Part shown: piece by piece, positions 40,006 through 49,569 of the stretch
Position numbering within the stretch: position 1 is the first letter of the stretch
Layout of the letters: each line of letters starts with the position of its first letter
Source of the DNA: Syntrophus buswellii
GTDB lineage: Bacteria; Desulfobacterota; Syntrophia; Syntrophales; Syntrophaceae
Direction: 5' to 3'
Assembly: GCF_046097065.1 (NCBI RefSeq)
Contig: NZ_CP175563.1
Location: forward strand, 1,178,001-1,242,000
DNA: 64,000 nt
Position numbers and translations under genes: made by a program
Notes under the pieces: model-generated
Told to the model about the DNA's origin: nothing
Database searches by the model: none
The model's input: only the letters and a program-made list of their open reading frames with translations

Positions 40006-42570
40006 ATGAACGATGAGGATAAAACCAGAGAGCAGCTCCTTTCCGAGCTCAGGGAATTGCGCCGGAAGGCGGCTGAGCGGGAGGCCGGGGAAGGGGGCCT
40101 GACGGGGGCATCGGAGGCCGAATACCGGACCATCTTCGAGAATACCGGCTGCGCCACGATCATAGGCGGGGAGGACTTCACCATCTCCCTGGCAAATGCG
40201 GAATTTGAAAAGCTTTCGGGCTATGGCAGGGGGGAACTGGAGGGCAGGAGAAGCTGGATCGGCTTCATCGAGAAAAACGATGAAAAAAAGATGAGGCGCT
40301 ATTCCGCACTGCGGATTCTCGATCCCGACGCGGCCCCGAGGAATTATGAAATCCGGTTTCAAAACAGGGCGGGTCAGCTCAGGGACATCTTCATGACGGT
40401 CGCCATCATTCCAGGAACAACAAAGAGCGTTCTATCCTTCATGGACATATCGGAACGCAAGCAGGCCGAACGGGAGGTCTACAAGCTCAATGAGCAGCTT
40501 CGGGAGAGAATTGCGGAGCGCACCCGGCAGCTCAAGGCAATCAACGAAATATTGAAAAAGCTGTCCGAGCGGGAGGCGGCGCTCCAGGAAAGTGAAGAGA
40601 GGTATCGAACGCTCGTCGAAAATGTCAATATCGGCGTGTACAGGGTCACAGCCGGGCAGCAGGGGCGTTTTGTCCAGGTGAACCCTGCCATCGTGAAGAT
40701 TTTTGGCTATGACTCCATGAGCGACTTTATGGAGCTGCCCGTTTCGCAAGCCTACCAGGACCCGGAGGAGATGCGCCGGTTTGGAAGAAAAATCCGGCAA
40801 TGCGGCTTTGTGAAGGATGAGGAGCTTCAGCTGAGGAAAAAGGACGGCACGCCGATCTGGGCTTCAGCCACGGCAAAGGCGCTGTATGATGCCGACGGCA
40901 GGGTCAAGTGGGTCGATGGGGTCATAGAGGACATCACCGAGCGAAAAAATGCCGAGGAGGCATTACGGAAGGCCAAGGAAGAGGCCGAAGCTGCAAACCG
41001 CGCCAAGAGCGATTTTCTGGCCAGCATGAGCCATGAAATCCGCACGCCGATGCATGCCATTCTCGGCATGGCGGAGCTCCTGTCGGAGACGCCGCTTACT
41101 CCCGAGCAGGAGAAGTATGTCGAGGTGTTCCAGAATGCGGGAGAAAACCTCCTGAACGTCATCAACGACATTCTTGACCTGTCAAAAGTGGAGGCCGGAC
41201 ATCTTGAACTCGAGTATGAGGAGTTCGATCTTGCCGAACTCGTTGAAAAGACTGGTGAAGTGCTGGCCATCCGCGCCCATGACAAGGGGATTGAGCTGAT
41301 CTGCCACATCCTGCCCGATGTACCGGTCAACCTGATCGGGGATCCGATCCGTCTGCGGCAGATCCTGATCAACCTGATTGGAAATGCCGTTAAATTCACG
41401 GAGAGAGGCGAGATTCTCGTCGAGGTGAGCAGGGGGGAGCCTGAGGCCTACAGGCAGGAAGACGGCGATAACACGGAATTGCTGTTCCGGATCTCCGATA
41501 CGGGAATCGGCATCCCCAAAGAAAAAATAGATCTGATCTTTGAAAAGTTCACCCAGGTTGATTCGTCCACGACCCGCAAGTACGGGGGCACCGGGCTCGG
41601 GCTGTCCATATCGAAGCGCCTCATCGAACTGATGGGGGGGCGGATCTGGATTGAGAGCGAAATGGGCAGGGGGACCCGGGTCTCTTTTACGGCGACATTC
41701 GGCTTCCAGGAGGAGCAGAAGAAACCGGCCGAAAAGCTGGAGGTGGAGATCAAGGGGCTTCGAACCCTCATTGTCGATGACAATGCCACCAACCGGATGA
41801 TTTTGCGGGAGATCCTTGCCGGATGGGGCGCCCTGACCGCGGAGGCGGAAGACGGGGAATCGGGAATCGCTGAACTGAAACGGGCCGGGAAATCCGGGAC
41901 GCCCGTTGATCTCCTGCTCATCGATTACCGCATGCCCCTTCTTGACGGTTTTGATGTGGCGAAGCGCGTCAAGGAAGACCCGGAGATAAAGGATGCCACG
42001 ATTGTCATGCTCACCTCGGACCTGGGGAGGGGAGACCCGAAGCGGTTTCACGAACTGGGCATAGCGGCCTACCTCACCAAGCCGGTCAAGCGGGCCGATC
42101 TTAAAAATGTGATCCTGGCCGCCGTGGGAAAGTCAAAAGCCGCATCCCGAAAACCCGCGGCCTCGTTACCGACCGTCCCTGGAGAGCCCAGGGCCCTCCG
42201 AATTCTCCTGGCCGAGGACTCGGACGACAACCGCCTGCTGCTGCTGTCCTATCTCAAAAAGTGTCCTTACCAGGTGGATATCGCAGAAAACGGGGCGGTG
42301 GCCGTGAAGAAGTTCAGGGAGGGGACATACGACCTTGTCCTCATGGACATCCAGATGCCGGTGATGGACGGCTATACGGCGACCCGGGAGATTCGAGCAT
42401 GGGAAAGGGAGCATCGCCTCAAGGAAACGCCGATCATCGCGCTGACAGCCTATGCCTATAAAGAGGACAGGCAGAAGAGCCTTGAAGCCGGTTGCAACGG
42501 GCACCTCGTCAAGCCCGTCAAAAAAGCGGGGCTTCTGGAGGCCATCGCGGAATATGCCGCTTCCCGATAA
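40006..42570 (+). CDS. Hybrid sensor histidine kinase: PAS-PAS-HisKA-HATPase-REC-REC
   Basis: This 854-residue soluble kinase has a short coiled coil, two PAS domains (about 35-150 and 195-315; the second carries a PAC-type end, KWVDGVIEDITERK), a HisKA domain with His343 in FLASMSHEIRTPM, an HATPase domain (NLIGNAVKFTE, DTGIGIPKE, GGTGLGLSI), and two receiver domains with phosphoacceptors Asp640 (LLIDYRMP) and Asp781 (LVLMDIQMPVMDG). It should run an internal phosphorelay. There are no membrane segments, so it senses a cytoplasmic cue. No response regulator gene is adjacent. It starts at the ATG at 40006. Confidence 0.93.
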   Translation: MNDEDKTREQLLSELRELRRKAAEREAGEGGLTGASEAEYRTIFENTGCATIIGGEDFTISLANAEFEKLSGYGRGELEGRRSWIGFIEKNDEKKMRRYSALRILDPDAAPRNYEIRFQNRAGQLRDIFMTVAIIPGTTKSVLSFMDISERKQAEREVYKLNEQLRERIAERTRQLKAINEILKKLSEREAALQESEERYRTLVENVNIGVYRVTAGQQGRFVQVNPAIVKIFGYDSMSDFMELPVSQAYQDPEEMRRFGRKIRQCGFVKDEELQLRKKDGTPIWASATAKALYDADGRVKWVDGVIEDITERKNAEEALRKAKEEAEAANRAKSDFLASMSHEIRTPMHAILGMAELLSETPLTPEQEKYVEVFQNAGENLLNVINDILDLSKVEAGHLELEYEEFDLAELVEKTGEVLAIRAHDKGIELICHILPDVPVNLIGDPIRLRQILINLIGNAVKFTERGEILVEVSRGEPEAYRQEDGDNTELLFRISDTGIGIPKEKIDLIFEKFTQVDSSTTRKYGGTGLGLSISKRLIELMGGRIWIESEMGRGTRVSFTATFGFQEEQKKPAEKLEVEIKGLRTLIVDDNATNRMILREILAGWGALTAEAEDGESGIAELKRAGKSGTPVDLLLIDYRMPLLDGFDVAKRVKEDPEIKDATIVMLTSDLGRGDPKRFHELGIAAYLTKPVKRADLKNVILAAVGKSKAASRKPAASLPTVPGEPRALRILLAEDSDDNRLLLLSYLKKCPYQVDIAENGAVAVKKFREGTYDLVLMDIQMPVMDGYTATREIRAWEREHRLKETPIIALTAYAYKEDRQKSLEAGCNGHLVKPVKKAGLLEAIAEYAASR

Positions 42571-42708
42571 CAGGCCGCTTTTTGCGAACCGGATTCCGCC
42601 GCTTCGAGCGAATTATTTCCGGTCCGGTCTGAAAAAAGCGGGGGTCGGCGCCACCGTTCCAGGACCGGTTTTCTGCTCGCATTCAGAGACTGCTTTCGCA
42701 AAGACTGA

Positions 42709-43569
42709 TCATCCGGACGACCGGACTCTCTTCAGGATGTGAGTCCCCATGGGCAGCCCGATGTGGGAGGCGATAACAGGGCATTTGGCCTTGAGAAGAA
42801 AATAGATGTTCCGGTTTTCATCGCTGAGCGTTTCGAAGTTGCCCTGCCCCTTGGCAAGGATGAGGTCGGCCTCGTCAAAATGCCGATTGAATTCCCGGCT
42901 GCAATCGGCGAGGACCGTGCCCGGGGCATCCGAGCCGTTGTCGATGACTTCGGCGATCTCCTGCAGGCCCAAAGCCAGGGCGTCGGCCATCGTTGCATCG
43001 TTGATGACGGGTGCGCCCCGCACGGCCACGGTCACGTTCTCTGCCGGAAGCTGTTCGATCAGCAGGCGGTCGAAGGCAATTTCACCGGCGTTGTCGGCCA
43101 GGTAGAGGATGTTGGCGGCCTGTGCAACGGATCGGTGAAATCCGTCGGTATCTCCGCTGAAAGGTTCGGTCAGGGCCTCATCGAGAGAGCGCCGTAGGTC
43201 GGTTTCGGTAAAGCCGCCGTTAACCCCCATGTCGATGATGTTTCCGGCGATGGACAGGCGGACCGCCATGATCAGGGGATCCGATGCCGATGCTATTTCG
43301 GCCCTCAGCCGGGGAAGCATTTTCAAGGCCATGGCGTTATGGCGGTTTTTTGCCGCTCTGTAGGGATCTTCCATCCCGGTGAGTTCGCGCAGGCGGCGGT
43401 GAATGCGCTGAGCCAGCAGTGGGGGCGGCTGATCGAGATTGATCCCACCGGCCCACTGTAGGACGTCGCGGAGAATCCTCTCGTGAATGGAGGCATCCGC
43501 CGTTGAGAGCCTCGCCACGTCCAATGCCTGCCGAAGAAAGCAGGGGATGCAATCCAGGGATGTCTTCAT
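42709..43569 (-). CDS. DUF89/ARMT1-like damage-control phosphatase
   Basis: This 286-residue protein is of the DUF89 family. It starts MKTSLDCIPCFLRQALDVAR, and its conserved metal site includes LYLADNAGEIAFDRLLIE and LAKGQGNFETLSDENRN. Family members are metal-dependent phosphatases that remove damaged or excess sugar phosphates; the CxxC at the start is typical of the prokaryotic branch. It is convergent with the kinase gene and has no operon partner. Confidence 0.87.
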   Translation of the reverse strand: MKTSLDCIPCFLRQALDVARLSTADASIHERILRDVLQWAGGINLDQPPPLLAQRIHRRLRELTGMEDPYRAAKNRHNAMALKMLPRLRAEIASASDPLIMAVRLSIAGNIIDMGVNGGFTETDLRRSLDEALTEPFSGDTDGFHRSVAQAANILYLADNAGEIAFDRLLIEQLPAENVTVAVRGAPVINDATMADALALGLQEIAEVIDNGSDAPGTVLADCSREFNRHFDEADLILAKGQGNFETLSDENRNIYFLLKAKCPVIASHIGLPMGTHILKRVRSSG

Positions 43570-43697
43570 GGGCCGATGAACCTGTTCCTTTCTGCTTCAC
43601 GATGAGGGTTCCATCCCCGCGATTCCCGGCGAAGGGGGAATGGGCTGAATAAGGTAACTTCTGTCCGGCTGCCGTCGAACGGCGTCCGGAAAAAGGG

Positions 43698-44084
43698 CTA
43701 CCCGATGCCGCGATCGCCATCCATGCGTTTCCGGCGCCGGAAAAGCCAGCCGTACACGGCCCCGTTGATAAGGAGAACCGCGGCCCCCAGAACGGCCTGC
43801 AGCTCGGGAGTAAGCCTGTCGGGGTAAACGATGGGGACGAGGTAGTGTTCGATAAAGCCCCGGCCATAAGCGGCTTCCCCTCCCGCCTGGCGAAGCCTCC
43901 ATTCAAGGGTTGTCAGGGGACAGAGCCACCCCTGAAACTCGATCAAGGCGCCCCAGATTGCGGCAGGCAGATGGAGCAGGAGAATCCAGCGTCTCCGGAC
44001 CGCCAGCAGCCCTCCGAAAACGACGAACAGAATGAACCCGAAGTGGAGGGTCACCACGGCATCGGCGAGGATTCGGTAGATCAT
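43698..44084 (-). CDS. DUF2784 family inner-membrane protein
   Basis: This 128-residue protein has three to four hydrophobic segments (DAVVTLHFGFILFVVFGGLLAV, ILLLHLPAAIWGALIEF, AVLGAAVLLINGAVYGWLF) and the DUF2784 signature WGALIEFQGWLCPLTTLEWRLRQ. The start at 44084 lies four bases past the aminotransferase stop codon at 44089, so it is translationally coupled to that gene. The function of DUF2784 is unknown. Confidence 0.8.
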   Translation of the reverse strand: MIYRILADAVVTLHFGFILFVVFGGLLAVRRRWILLLHLPAAIWGALIEFQGWLCPLTTLEWRLRQAGGEAAYGRGFIEHYLVPIVYPDRLTPELQAVLGAAVLLINGAVYGWLFRRRKRMDGDRGIG

Positions 44085-44088
44085 CTCT

Positions 44089-45285
44089 CTAGAGGCAGGT
44101 TTCCAGGGCCTTCTCGATGACGGCCAGGCCCTCTTCCATTTCTTCCCTCCGAATGTTGAGGGCCGGGAAGATCCGGAGAATGTTTCCCTGGGTAGGCCGC
44201 ACGAAAAGCCCCCGGGCGAGGCAGGCATCGGAAATGCGGTCGGCCATGGCCTCCTGCCGGAATTCCATGGCCAGCAGCAGGCCTCGGCCGCGGACATCCA
44301 CAAGGGCCTCCGGCCAGGCATGTTTCCATTGCCCCATCCGGGCCATGGCCAGCGCTCCCATCGCCGTGACGTTGGCGGAGATGTCGGCCTCCAGGAGATG
44401 GGAAATGACCGCGGCGGCCACGGCGCACCCCAGGGGATTGCCGCAGTAGGTGCCGCCGTGATCGCCGTATTCGAGGCGGGAGGCGACGGCTTCCGTCAGG
44501 GCGAAGGCCCCGAAGGGGAACCCCCCGGCAATGCCCTTGGCCATGGTCAGAAAATCGACTTCAACCTGCAGCGGTTCGATGGCGAACATCGGTCCGGTGC
44601 GGCAGAATCCCGTCGTCACTTCATCGACGATCAGGAGGGCTCCATTGGCGCGGCAGAGCCGGGCCGCTTCTTTCAGGTAGGAATCTGGAGGAATCCGGAC
44701 GCCCGCTTCACTCTGGATCGGCTCCAGGAGGACCGCCGCCACCCGGCTGTCCAGGCACGCCTCCAGGGCGGAGATATCGCCATAGGGGACAAAGCGGGAA
44801 CCTGGGGCAGGCGGGGCGGACGGCTCCCGGCGGGCGGCCTGGGAGGTGGCTGACGCCGTGCTGGCCAAGCGGCCATGAAACCCCGCCAGGGCGGAGACGA
44901 TGTCCGGCCTTCCCGTCACCTTGCGGGCGAGCTTGATAGCCGCATCGTTGGATTCCGCACCGCTGTTGGAGAAGAAGATGCGGGTCAGGTTTTCCGGCAG
45001 GATCGAAGCCATCAGGGACAGGAGCCGGGCGCGGACGGGAGAATAGGTGAGTCCTGAATTGGGGCCCTGGAGAATTTTCCCGCTCTGTTCCAGGAGCGCC
45101 TGGCAGATGACCGGGGAGGCATGCCCCAGGCAGGTCACGCCCCAGCCTGCCGTGAAATCGAGAAAGCGCCTGTCCTCTTCATCCCACACGACAACCCCTT
45201 CTCCGCGTTCGATGGAGACGGGGATTTTTTTGAAAAAGCTCGGCATCCGCCGATCTTCCGCCTGGATGGTTTTTTCCGTTGTCAT
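44089..45285 (-). CDS. ArgD-like class III aminotransferase
   Basis: This 398-residue PLP enzyme is of the acetylornithine/succinylornithine aminotransferase group. Motifs are FLDFTAGWGVTCLGHASP, NSGAESNDAAIKLAR, LLIVDEVTTGFCRTG with the PLP Asp, and the Schiff-base Lys in MAKGIAGGFPFGA. It is likely to act in arginine or lysine-type metabolism, but without arg genes nearby the substrate is open. GGAGGAG precedes the ATG. It is 60 bp downstream of yggS in the same direction. Confidence 0.85.
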   Translation of the reverse strand: MTTEKTIQAEDRRMPSFFKKIPVSIERGEGVVVWDEEDRRFLDFTAGWGVTCLGHASPVICQALLEQSGKILQGPNSGLTYSPVRARLLSLMASILPENLTRIFFSNSGAESNDAAIKLARKVTGRPDIVSALAGFHGRLASTASATSQAARREPSAPPAPGSRFVPYGDISALEACLDSRVAAVLLEPIQSEAGVRIPPDSYLKEAARLCRANGALLIVDEVTTGFCRTGPMFAIEPLQVEVDFLTMAKGIAGGFPFGAFALTEAVASRLEYGDHGGTYCGNPLGCAVAAAVISHLLEADISANVTAMGALAMARMGQWKHAWPEALVDVRGRGLLLAMEFRQEAMADRISDACLARGLFVRPTQGNILRIFPALNIRREEMEEGLAVIEKALETCL

Positions 45286-45344
45286 GGGGGGCTCCTCCTG
45301 GTTTCTGGTCTGAATTCGATTTCAACGAAAGAACACGGTTTTGG

Positions 45345-46046
45345 TCAACGGCCGGTGCGCTCCCCGAAGATTCCCCGGCCGACGCGGACGATGGTGGCGC
45401 CTTCCTCAACGGCCACTTCGAAATCATCCGTCATGCCCATGGAAAGCTCCGTCATGGCAACGCGGTCGAATTCCTCCGCCGCAATCCGGTCCCGCAGGGT
45501 CCGCAGGGCGGAAAAGAAGGGCCGGGCCTCCTCAGGATCGTCAAACCAGGGCGGCATGGTCATCAATCCCGATATGGCGAGATGCTCCAGGGGCGCGATC
45601 CTGCGGATCAGGTCGATGGCCTCCTCCGGGGGAATACCGCTTTTCGTCAGCTCTCCGCCGCTGTTCACTTCGATCAGGATCGGCAACACCCGTCCCGCCC
45701 CTCCGGCGCGGCGGTCCAGCTCCACCGCCAGCTCGAAGCGGTCCACGGATTCCACCATGTCGAAAAGCCGGACGGCGTACTTGGCCTTGTTGGTCTGGAG
45801 ATGGCCGATCATGTGCCACTGCGGAGGATGTCCGATGGATTCGATCTTGATCCTGCTCTCCTGGATGTAATTCTCCCCGCACAGGTCGATGCCGGCCTCA
45901 AGGGCCTGCCGGATCCGGTTTTCCTCCACCGTCTTGGTGACGGCCATGAGACGGATCTCTGAGGGCCGGCGGCCGGACCGGGCCGCCGCCTCGGCAATGC
46001 GGCTGCGGACGATCTGGATCTTGCTTTTTATGCCGTCATCGGTCAT
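45345..46046 (-). CDS. yggS: YggS/PROSC-type PLP homeostasis protein
   Basis: This 233-residue protein is the PLP-binding YggS family: LMAVTKTVEENRIRQALEAGI carries the PLP Lys, then FGENYIQE-like LCGENYIQESR and WHMIGHLQTNKAK. YggS balances vitamin B6 pools rather than catalysing a reaction. I start at the ATG at 46046 because AGGAG is eight bases upstream. It overlaps the end of maf by 11 bases, so the two are one operon. Confidence 0.92.
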   Translation of the reverse strand: MTDDGIKSKIQIVRSRIAEAAARSGRRPSEIRLMAVTKTVEENRIRQALEAGIDLCGENYIQESRIKIESIGHPPQWHMIGHLQTNKAKYAVRLFDMVESVDRFELAVELDRRAGGAGRVLPILIEVNSGGELTKSGIPPEEAIDLIRRIAPLEHLAISGLMTMPPWFDDPEEARPFFSALRTLRDRIAAEEFDRVAMTELSMGMTDDFEVAVEEGATIVRVGRGIFGERTGR

Positions 46047-46647
46047 GAGAATCTCCTGAAAAGGTGAGGGTTCCAAGGTCCTTCAAGGTCTCCACGACTT
46101 CACTGAGCGGAAGGCCCATGACATTGGTGTAGGAGCCCCGGATCTCGCGGATGAAAAAAGCCCCCATTCCCTGGACGGCGTAGCCCCCGGCCTTGTCATA
46201 GGGCTCCTCGGAATGGACATACCAGGAGATCTCATCTTCGGGGATTTCCTTGAAAAGGACGGCGGATTGCACCACCTGGGAAACCTGAAGTTCCAACCGC
46301 CGCGAAATCAGCGAAAAGCCGGTGAAAACAATGTGCTCCCGGCCGCTGAGCGCTTCGAGCATTTCCCGCGCATCCTCCACGGTGCCCGGCTTGCCCAGCA
46401 CCCGGCCGCCAATGACCACGACGGTATCCGCCCCGAGCACCATGGCCTCGGGAAAAAGGTCGGCGATTCGGCCGGCTTTTTCCCGGGAAAGGCGCAGAAC
46501 CTGCTCAGGCGGCGTTTCTCCATGAATCGAGGCTTCATCCATATGGCTGGGGATGACGTCAAAGTCAAGACCCAGGAGACGGAGGAGTTCGGCCCGCCGG
46601 GGCGATGCGGAGGCCAGGATGAGTTTTTCCGTCAGGCGGATACACAT
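46036..46647 (-). CDS. maf: Maf-family nucleotide pyrophosphatase
   Basis: This 203-residue protein is Maf: LILASASPRRAELLRLLG opens it, and LGADTVVVIGGRVLGKPGTVEDAREML is the second signature, followed by KAGGYAVQGMGAFFI. Maf proteins hydrolyse modified or canonical nucleoside triphosphates and may slow division. I start at the ATG at 46647; the upstream part of the frame has no similarity. It is transcribed from the promoter at 46777-46805. Confidence 0.92.
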   Translation of the reverse strand: MCIRLTEKLILASASPRRAELLRLLGLDFDVIPSHMDEASIHGETPPEQVLRLSREKAGRIADLFPEAMVLGADTVVVIGGRVLGKPGTVEDAREMLEALSGREHIVFTGFSLISRRLELQVSQVVQSAVLFKEIPEDEISWYVHSEEPYDKAGGYAVQGMGAFFIREIRGSYTNVMGLPLSEVVETLKDLGTLTFSGDSHDR

Positions 46648-46776
46648 GAAAAAAAAGCGGCTCCCTTTCCGCTCGCAGGCCATGGACGGAGGCTGCAAGC
46701 TCGAATCGATCTGAAGGCTTCTGAGTCTGTTCGATCCATCTGCTTTGTAACGCACCGCCCCGGGGGGCGTGGAACG

Positions 46777-46805
46777 CTTATAGAAAATTGGGGAGAGGAT
46801 GTCAA
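46777..46805 (-). promoter_or_regulatory. Sigma-70 promoter of maf-yggS
   Basis: On the minus strand a perfect TTGACA (46800-46805) and TATAAG (46777-46782) are 17 bp apart, 130 bp before the maf ATG. The -35 shares two bases with the arm of the upstream inverted repeat (46804-46873). Confidence 0.65.
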
Positions 46806-46873
46806 GCCGGCCTGAAGCCCGTGGCGGAACTTCCGGATCAGGGGGCATACTCCCCCGGTCGGCAGGCCGGCTT
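46804..46873 (-). repeat. Structured inverted repeat between manC and maf
   Basis: AAGCCGGCCT (46804-46813) and AGGCCGGCTT (46864-46873) are perfect complements. Inside lies a GGGGG-CATACT-CCCCC hairpin (46841-46856). It starts 35 bp past the manC stop, so it may end the manC transcript, though there is no T tract. Confidence 0.45.
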
Positions 46874-46907
46874 TCGCCGAACCGTGAGGCTCTGCCACGG
46901 CGTGCTG

Positions 46908-47981
46908 CTATTCAAGATACGTCTCCAGGTTCCTTTCCTCCAGGATGTCAACGATCCGTTTGACGTTCTGGGATTCTCCCCTGCGGCAGATCAACAGGGC
47001 ATCCCGGGTTTCCACGACGATCAGGTCCCTGACGCCTACCAGGGCGACCAGTTTGTGGGGACTGTGGACGAGGGAATCGGCTGAATCGACGGCGACGACC
47101 GGGCCGCGGAAGGCGATTCCGGCCGGGTCTTTCTCCGAGACCTCCCAGAGGGCGTCCCAACTGCCCACATCCGACCAGCCGAAGTCGCCGGGAATCAGCA
47201 GGACCTTGTCCGCCTTTTCCATCACGCCGTAATCGATGGAAACGGAAGGGGCCTCTCCGTAAACCTCTTTCAGCACGGATTCATACTCCCCCGTCCCCAG
47301 GGCCTCTTCGATTTTGAGCAGCCCCTCGTGCAGATCGGGAAGGTGGGCCGCCATGGCCTGAAGAATCGTAGAGGCCTTCCAGACGAACATGCCGCTGTTC
47401 CAGTAAAAGTTGCCCTGCTCAAGAAACAGGGCGGCCTGTTCGAGAGGCGGCTTCTCCCGGATCGACCAGACATCGTAAAGAAGTCTGCCCCCTATCGATT
47501 CAACGGGATTTCCCCGTTCGAGATACCCGTAGCCCGTTTCCGGTCCGGTCGGACGGATGCCGATCGTCACCAGGACGTCCTCGCGTTCGGCGGCTTCGGC
47601 GGCAATGGCCAGGGTATCCAGAAATTGACGGCTGTCGGAGATCAGGTGGTCGGACGGCAGAACGGCCATGACGGCGTCTCCGGCGATCCGACGGATGTGG
47701 ATTGCCGCAAGGCCGATGCAGGGGGCGGTATTGCGGCCGACGGGTTCCACCAGGATATTGTCCGGGGGGATCTCCGGGAGCTGCCTCTGCAGCTCCCGGG
47801 CATGGGTGGCGCCCGTAACGATCAGGGTGCGATCCGGGGGGACCAGGGGAGAGATGCGCTTGACCGTCTCCTGGATGATCGTCTCCGGCCCCGCAATGTC
47901 CAAGAGATGCTTCGGTTTGCTCCTGCGGCTTCGCGGCCAGAATCTGGACCCCTTTCCTCCGGCCATGATAACGGCATACAT
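46908..47981 (-). CDS. manC: Mannose-1-phosphate guanylyltransferase
   Basis: This 357-residue nucleotidyltransferase makes GDP-mannose from mannose-1-phosphate and GTP. It opens MYAVIMAGGKGSRFWPRSR, has VGRNTAPCIGLAA, LPSDHLISD, YGYLERG, IREKPPLEQA and FYWNSGMFVWKA, all typical of the ManC core. It lacks the C-terminal isomerase domain of bifunctional ManC proteins, so another enzyme must supply mannose-6-phosphate. It could feed the exopolysaccharide pathway at 1-17000. It has its own promoter. Confidence 0.92.
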   Translation of the reverse strand: MYAVIMAGGKGSRFWPRSRRSKPKHLLDIAGPETIIQETVKRISPLVPPDRTLIVTGATHARELQRQLPEIPPDNILVEPVGRNTAPCIGLAAIHIRRIAGDAVMAVLPSDHLISDSRQFLDTLAIAAEAAEREDVLVTIGIRPTGPETGYGYLERGNPVESIGGRLLYDVWSIREKPPLEQAALFLEQGNFYWNSGMFVWKASTILQAMAAHLPDLHEGLLKIEEALGTGEYESVLKEVYGEAPSVSIDYGVMEKADKVLLIPGDFGWSDVGSWDALWEVSEKDPAGIAFRGPVVAVDSADSLVHSPHKLVALVGVRDLIVVETRDALLICRRGESQNVKRIVDILEERNLETYLE

Positions 47982-48023
47982 GGGATGTTCTCCTTGAGAT
48001 GAGGCGTTGATCTTTGCCGATAG

Positions 48024-48051
48024 AGTATAGGATAACGCTCCAGCGTGTCAA
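48024..48051 (-). promoter_or_regulatory. Sigma-70 promoter of manC
   Basis: On the minus strand TTGACA (48046-48051) and TATACT (48024-48029) are 16 bp apart; the -10 ends 42 bp before the manC ATG. The remaining gap up to 48241 shows only a CCGGCA-GAT-TGCCGG palindrome (48113-48127). Confidence 0.65.
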
Positions 48052-48241
48052 CGCCATAGTGATTTATAAAGGATGGACCGGCGGCCGGAAGGAGAAGCAT
48101 TGATGTACCACACCGGCAGATTGCCGGCGATGCCGGGGCGGAACGCCGTCGTGGATGTGAAAGCGCACAATGGGGCTTGTATTTTCTTCCGCAAATCGAT
48201 AGATTCAGGGGAACTTCAGCGCTGAGGGTTCCGAATTTCCC

Positions 48242-49435
48242 ATGAAAACGTTCTATCCCCGCCTCTTTCTCAAACCCGGACGGGAAAAGTCTCTTCTGAA
48301 CGGCCATCCCTGGCTTTTTTCCGGGGCCGTGGCTTCCGTTGAAGGGCGTCCCGGACCGGGAGACATCGTGGCCGCAGTGGATTTCGCACAAAGGCCGTTA
48401 GGGCTCGGTTTTTTCAACCCCCATTCAGACATCCGCTTCCGCCTGCTCACGGCGGACGCCGGCCTTCGGCTGGATGCCTGCTTCTGGCGGGAAAGGCTCC
48501 GGTTTGCCGCCGATCTGCGGCGTCAGATCATTCCCCGGGATACGACGGCCTGCCGTCTTGTCAATGCCGAGGGGGACCTGATGCCCGGCCTGATCGTGGA
48601 CCAGTACGAGAATTACCTGGTCTGCTCGATGGCCACGGCGGGCATGGAGAAGAATCGTCATCACCTGCTGGATGGGCTGCATGAACTTTTCCATCCTGCG
48701 GGAATCTATGAGCGCAGCGAGGGCCGGGCCAGGAAGCTGGAGGGCCTTGAGGAGCGCAGCGGCTGGATTTACGGCGGCATGGAGGCGGACAGACGGATCC
48801 CCGTCAGGGAAAATGGCCTTTTCTTTGAAGTGGACGCGGTCGGCGGGCAGAAGACGGGGTTTTTCCTGGATCAGAGGCCGAACAGGGAAGGGGTGGCCTC
48901 CCTTTGCCGGGGGCTCAAGGTGCTGAACTGCTTCTCCTATACGGGGGCCTTCTCCGTTTATGCCGCCGGGGGCGGAGCCCGGCAGGTGATTTCCGTCGAT
49001 GTTTCGGAAGGGGCCAATGCCATGGCGCGCTTTCACCTGGAGAAAAACGGTTTTTCGCCGGACCGGCACCCGGTGATTCGGGCGGATGTCTTTTCATGGC
49101 TGCGGGAAACGGAAGAGATTTTCGATGCCGTCATCCTGGATCCTCCGGCCTTTGCCAAATCCCGCAAGGATGTCGCCCGTTCCGCGCGGGGATACAAGGA
49201 CATCAACCTCCAGGCCATGAAGCGTCTTCGCGGCGGAGGGCTGCTGTGGACGTTCTCCTGCTCGAACTTCATGGATGAGGCGCTCTTTCAGAAGGTCGTG
49301 CTCGGCGCCGCCCGCGATGCGGGCAGACAGGTCCAGCTGCTGAAGGTGCTCGGGCCCGGTCCCGACCATCCCACGAGCCTTGCCCATCTGGAAGGGCGCT
49401 ATCTCAAAGGCCTGCTCCTGAGGGTTTTTCCCTGA
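48242..49435 (+). CDS. RlmI-family rRNA (cytosine-C5) methyltransferase
   Basis: This 397-residue protein has an N-terminal PUA domain (LKPGREKSLLNGHPWLFSGAV) and an SAM-dependent methyltransferase domain: GQKTGFFLDQRPNR, LNCFSYTGAFSVYAAGGGA (SAM-binding), DAVILDPPAFAKSRKD and LWTFSCSNF with the catalytic Cys. This matches RlmI, which makes m5C in 23S rRNA, but orthology to RlmI against related paralogues is not certain. It is the only plus-strand gene in its neighbourhood. Confidence 0.88.
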   Translation: MKTFYPRLFLKPGREKSLLNGHPWLFSGAVASVEGRPGPGDIVAAVDFAQRPLGLGFFNPHSDIRFRLLTADAGLRLDACFWRERLRFAADLRRQIIPRDTTACRLVNAEGDLMPGLIVDQYENYLVCSMATAGMEKNRHHLLDGLHELFHPAGIYERSEGRARKLEGLEERSGWIYGGMEADRRIPVRENGLFFEVDAVGGQKTGFFLDQRPNREGVASLCRGLKVLNCFSYTGAFSVYAAGGGARQVISVDVSEGANAMARFHLEKNGFSPDRHPVIRADVFSWLRETEEIFDAVILDPPAFAKSRKDVARSARGYKDINLQAMKRLRGGGLLWTFSCSNFMDEALFQKVVLGAARDAGRQVQLLKVLGPGPDHPTSLAHLEGRYLKGLLLRVFP

Positions 49436-49539
49436 ACCATCCATCACCCGCATTTGAAAATGATCTTTACCGCCTCATTAGAGAATGGACTTCCCTTCTG
49501 ACGGGATGTTTCCCTCCCGGGGGCGCTCCTCCTTTTTTG

Positions 49540-49569
49540 TTGACATCCATTAGCGTTTATCTTTATACT
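49540..49569 (+). promoter_or_regulatory. Sigma-70 promoter of the PocR-domain kinase gene
   Basis: TTGACA (49540-49545) and TATACT (49564-49569) are 18 bp apart. The transcript would have a leader of about 190 bases before the ATG at 49765. The rest of the 329-bp gap 49436-49764 holds no gene; a longer in-frame ATG at 49606 has no convincing ribosome-binding site. Confidence 0.6.

Noticed and set aside
48113..48127. CCGGCA-GAT-TGCCGG palindrome between manC and the rRNA methyltransferase gene
   Set aside because: Short GC palindromes are common here, and it is not in phase with a promoter.
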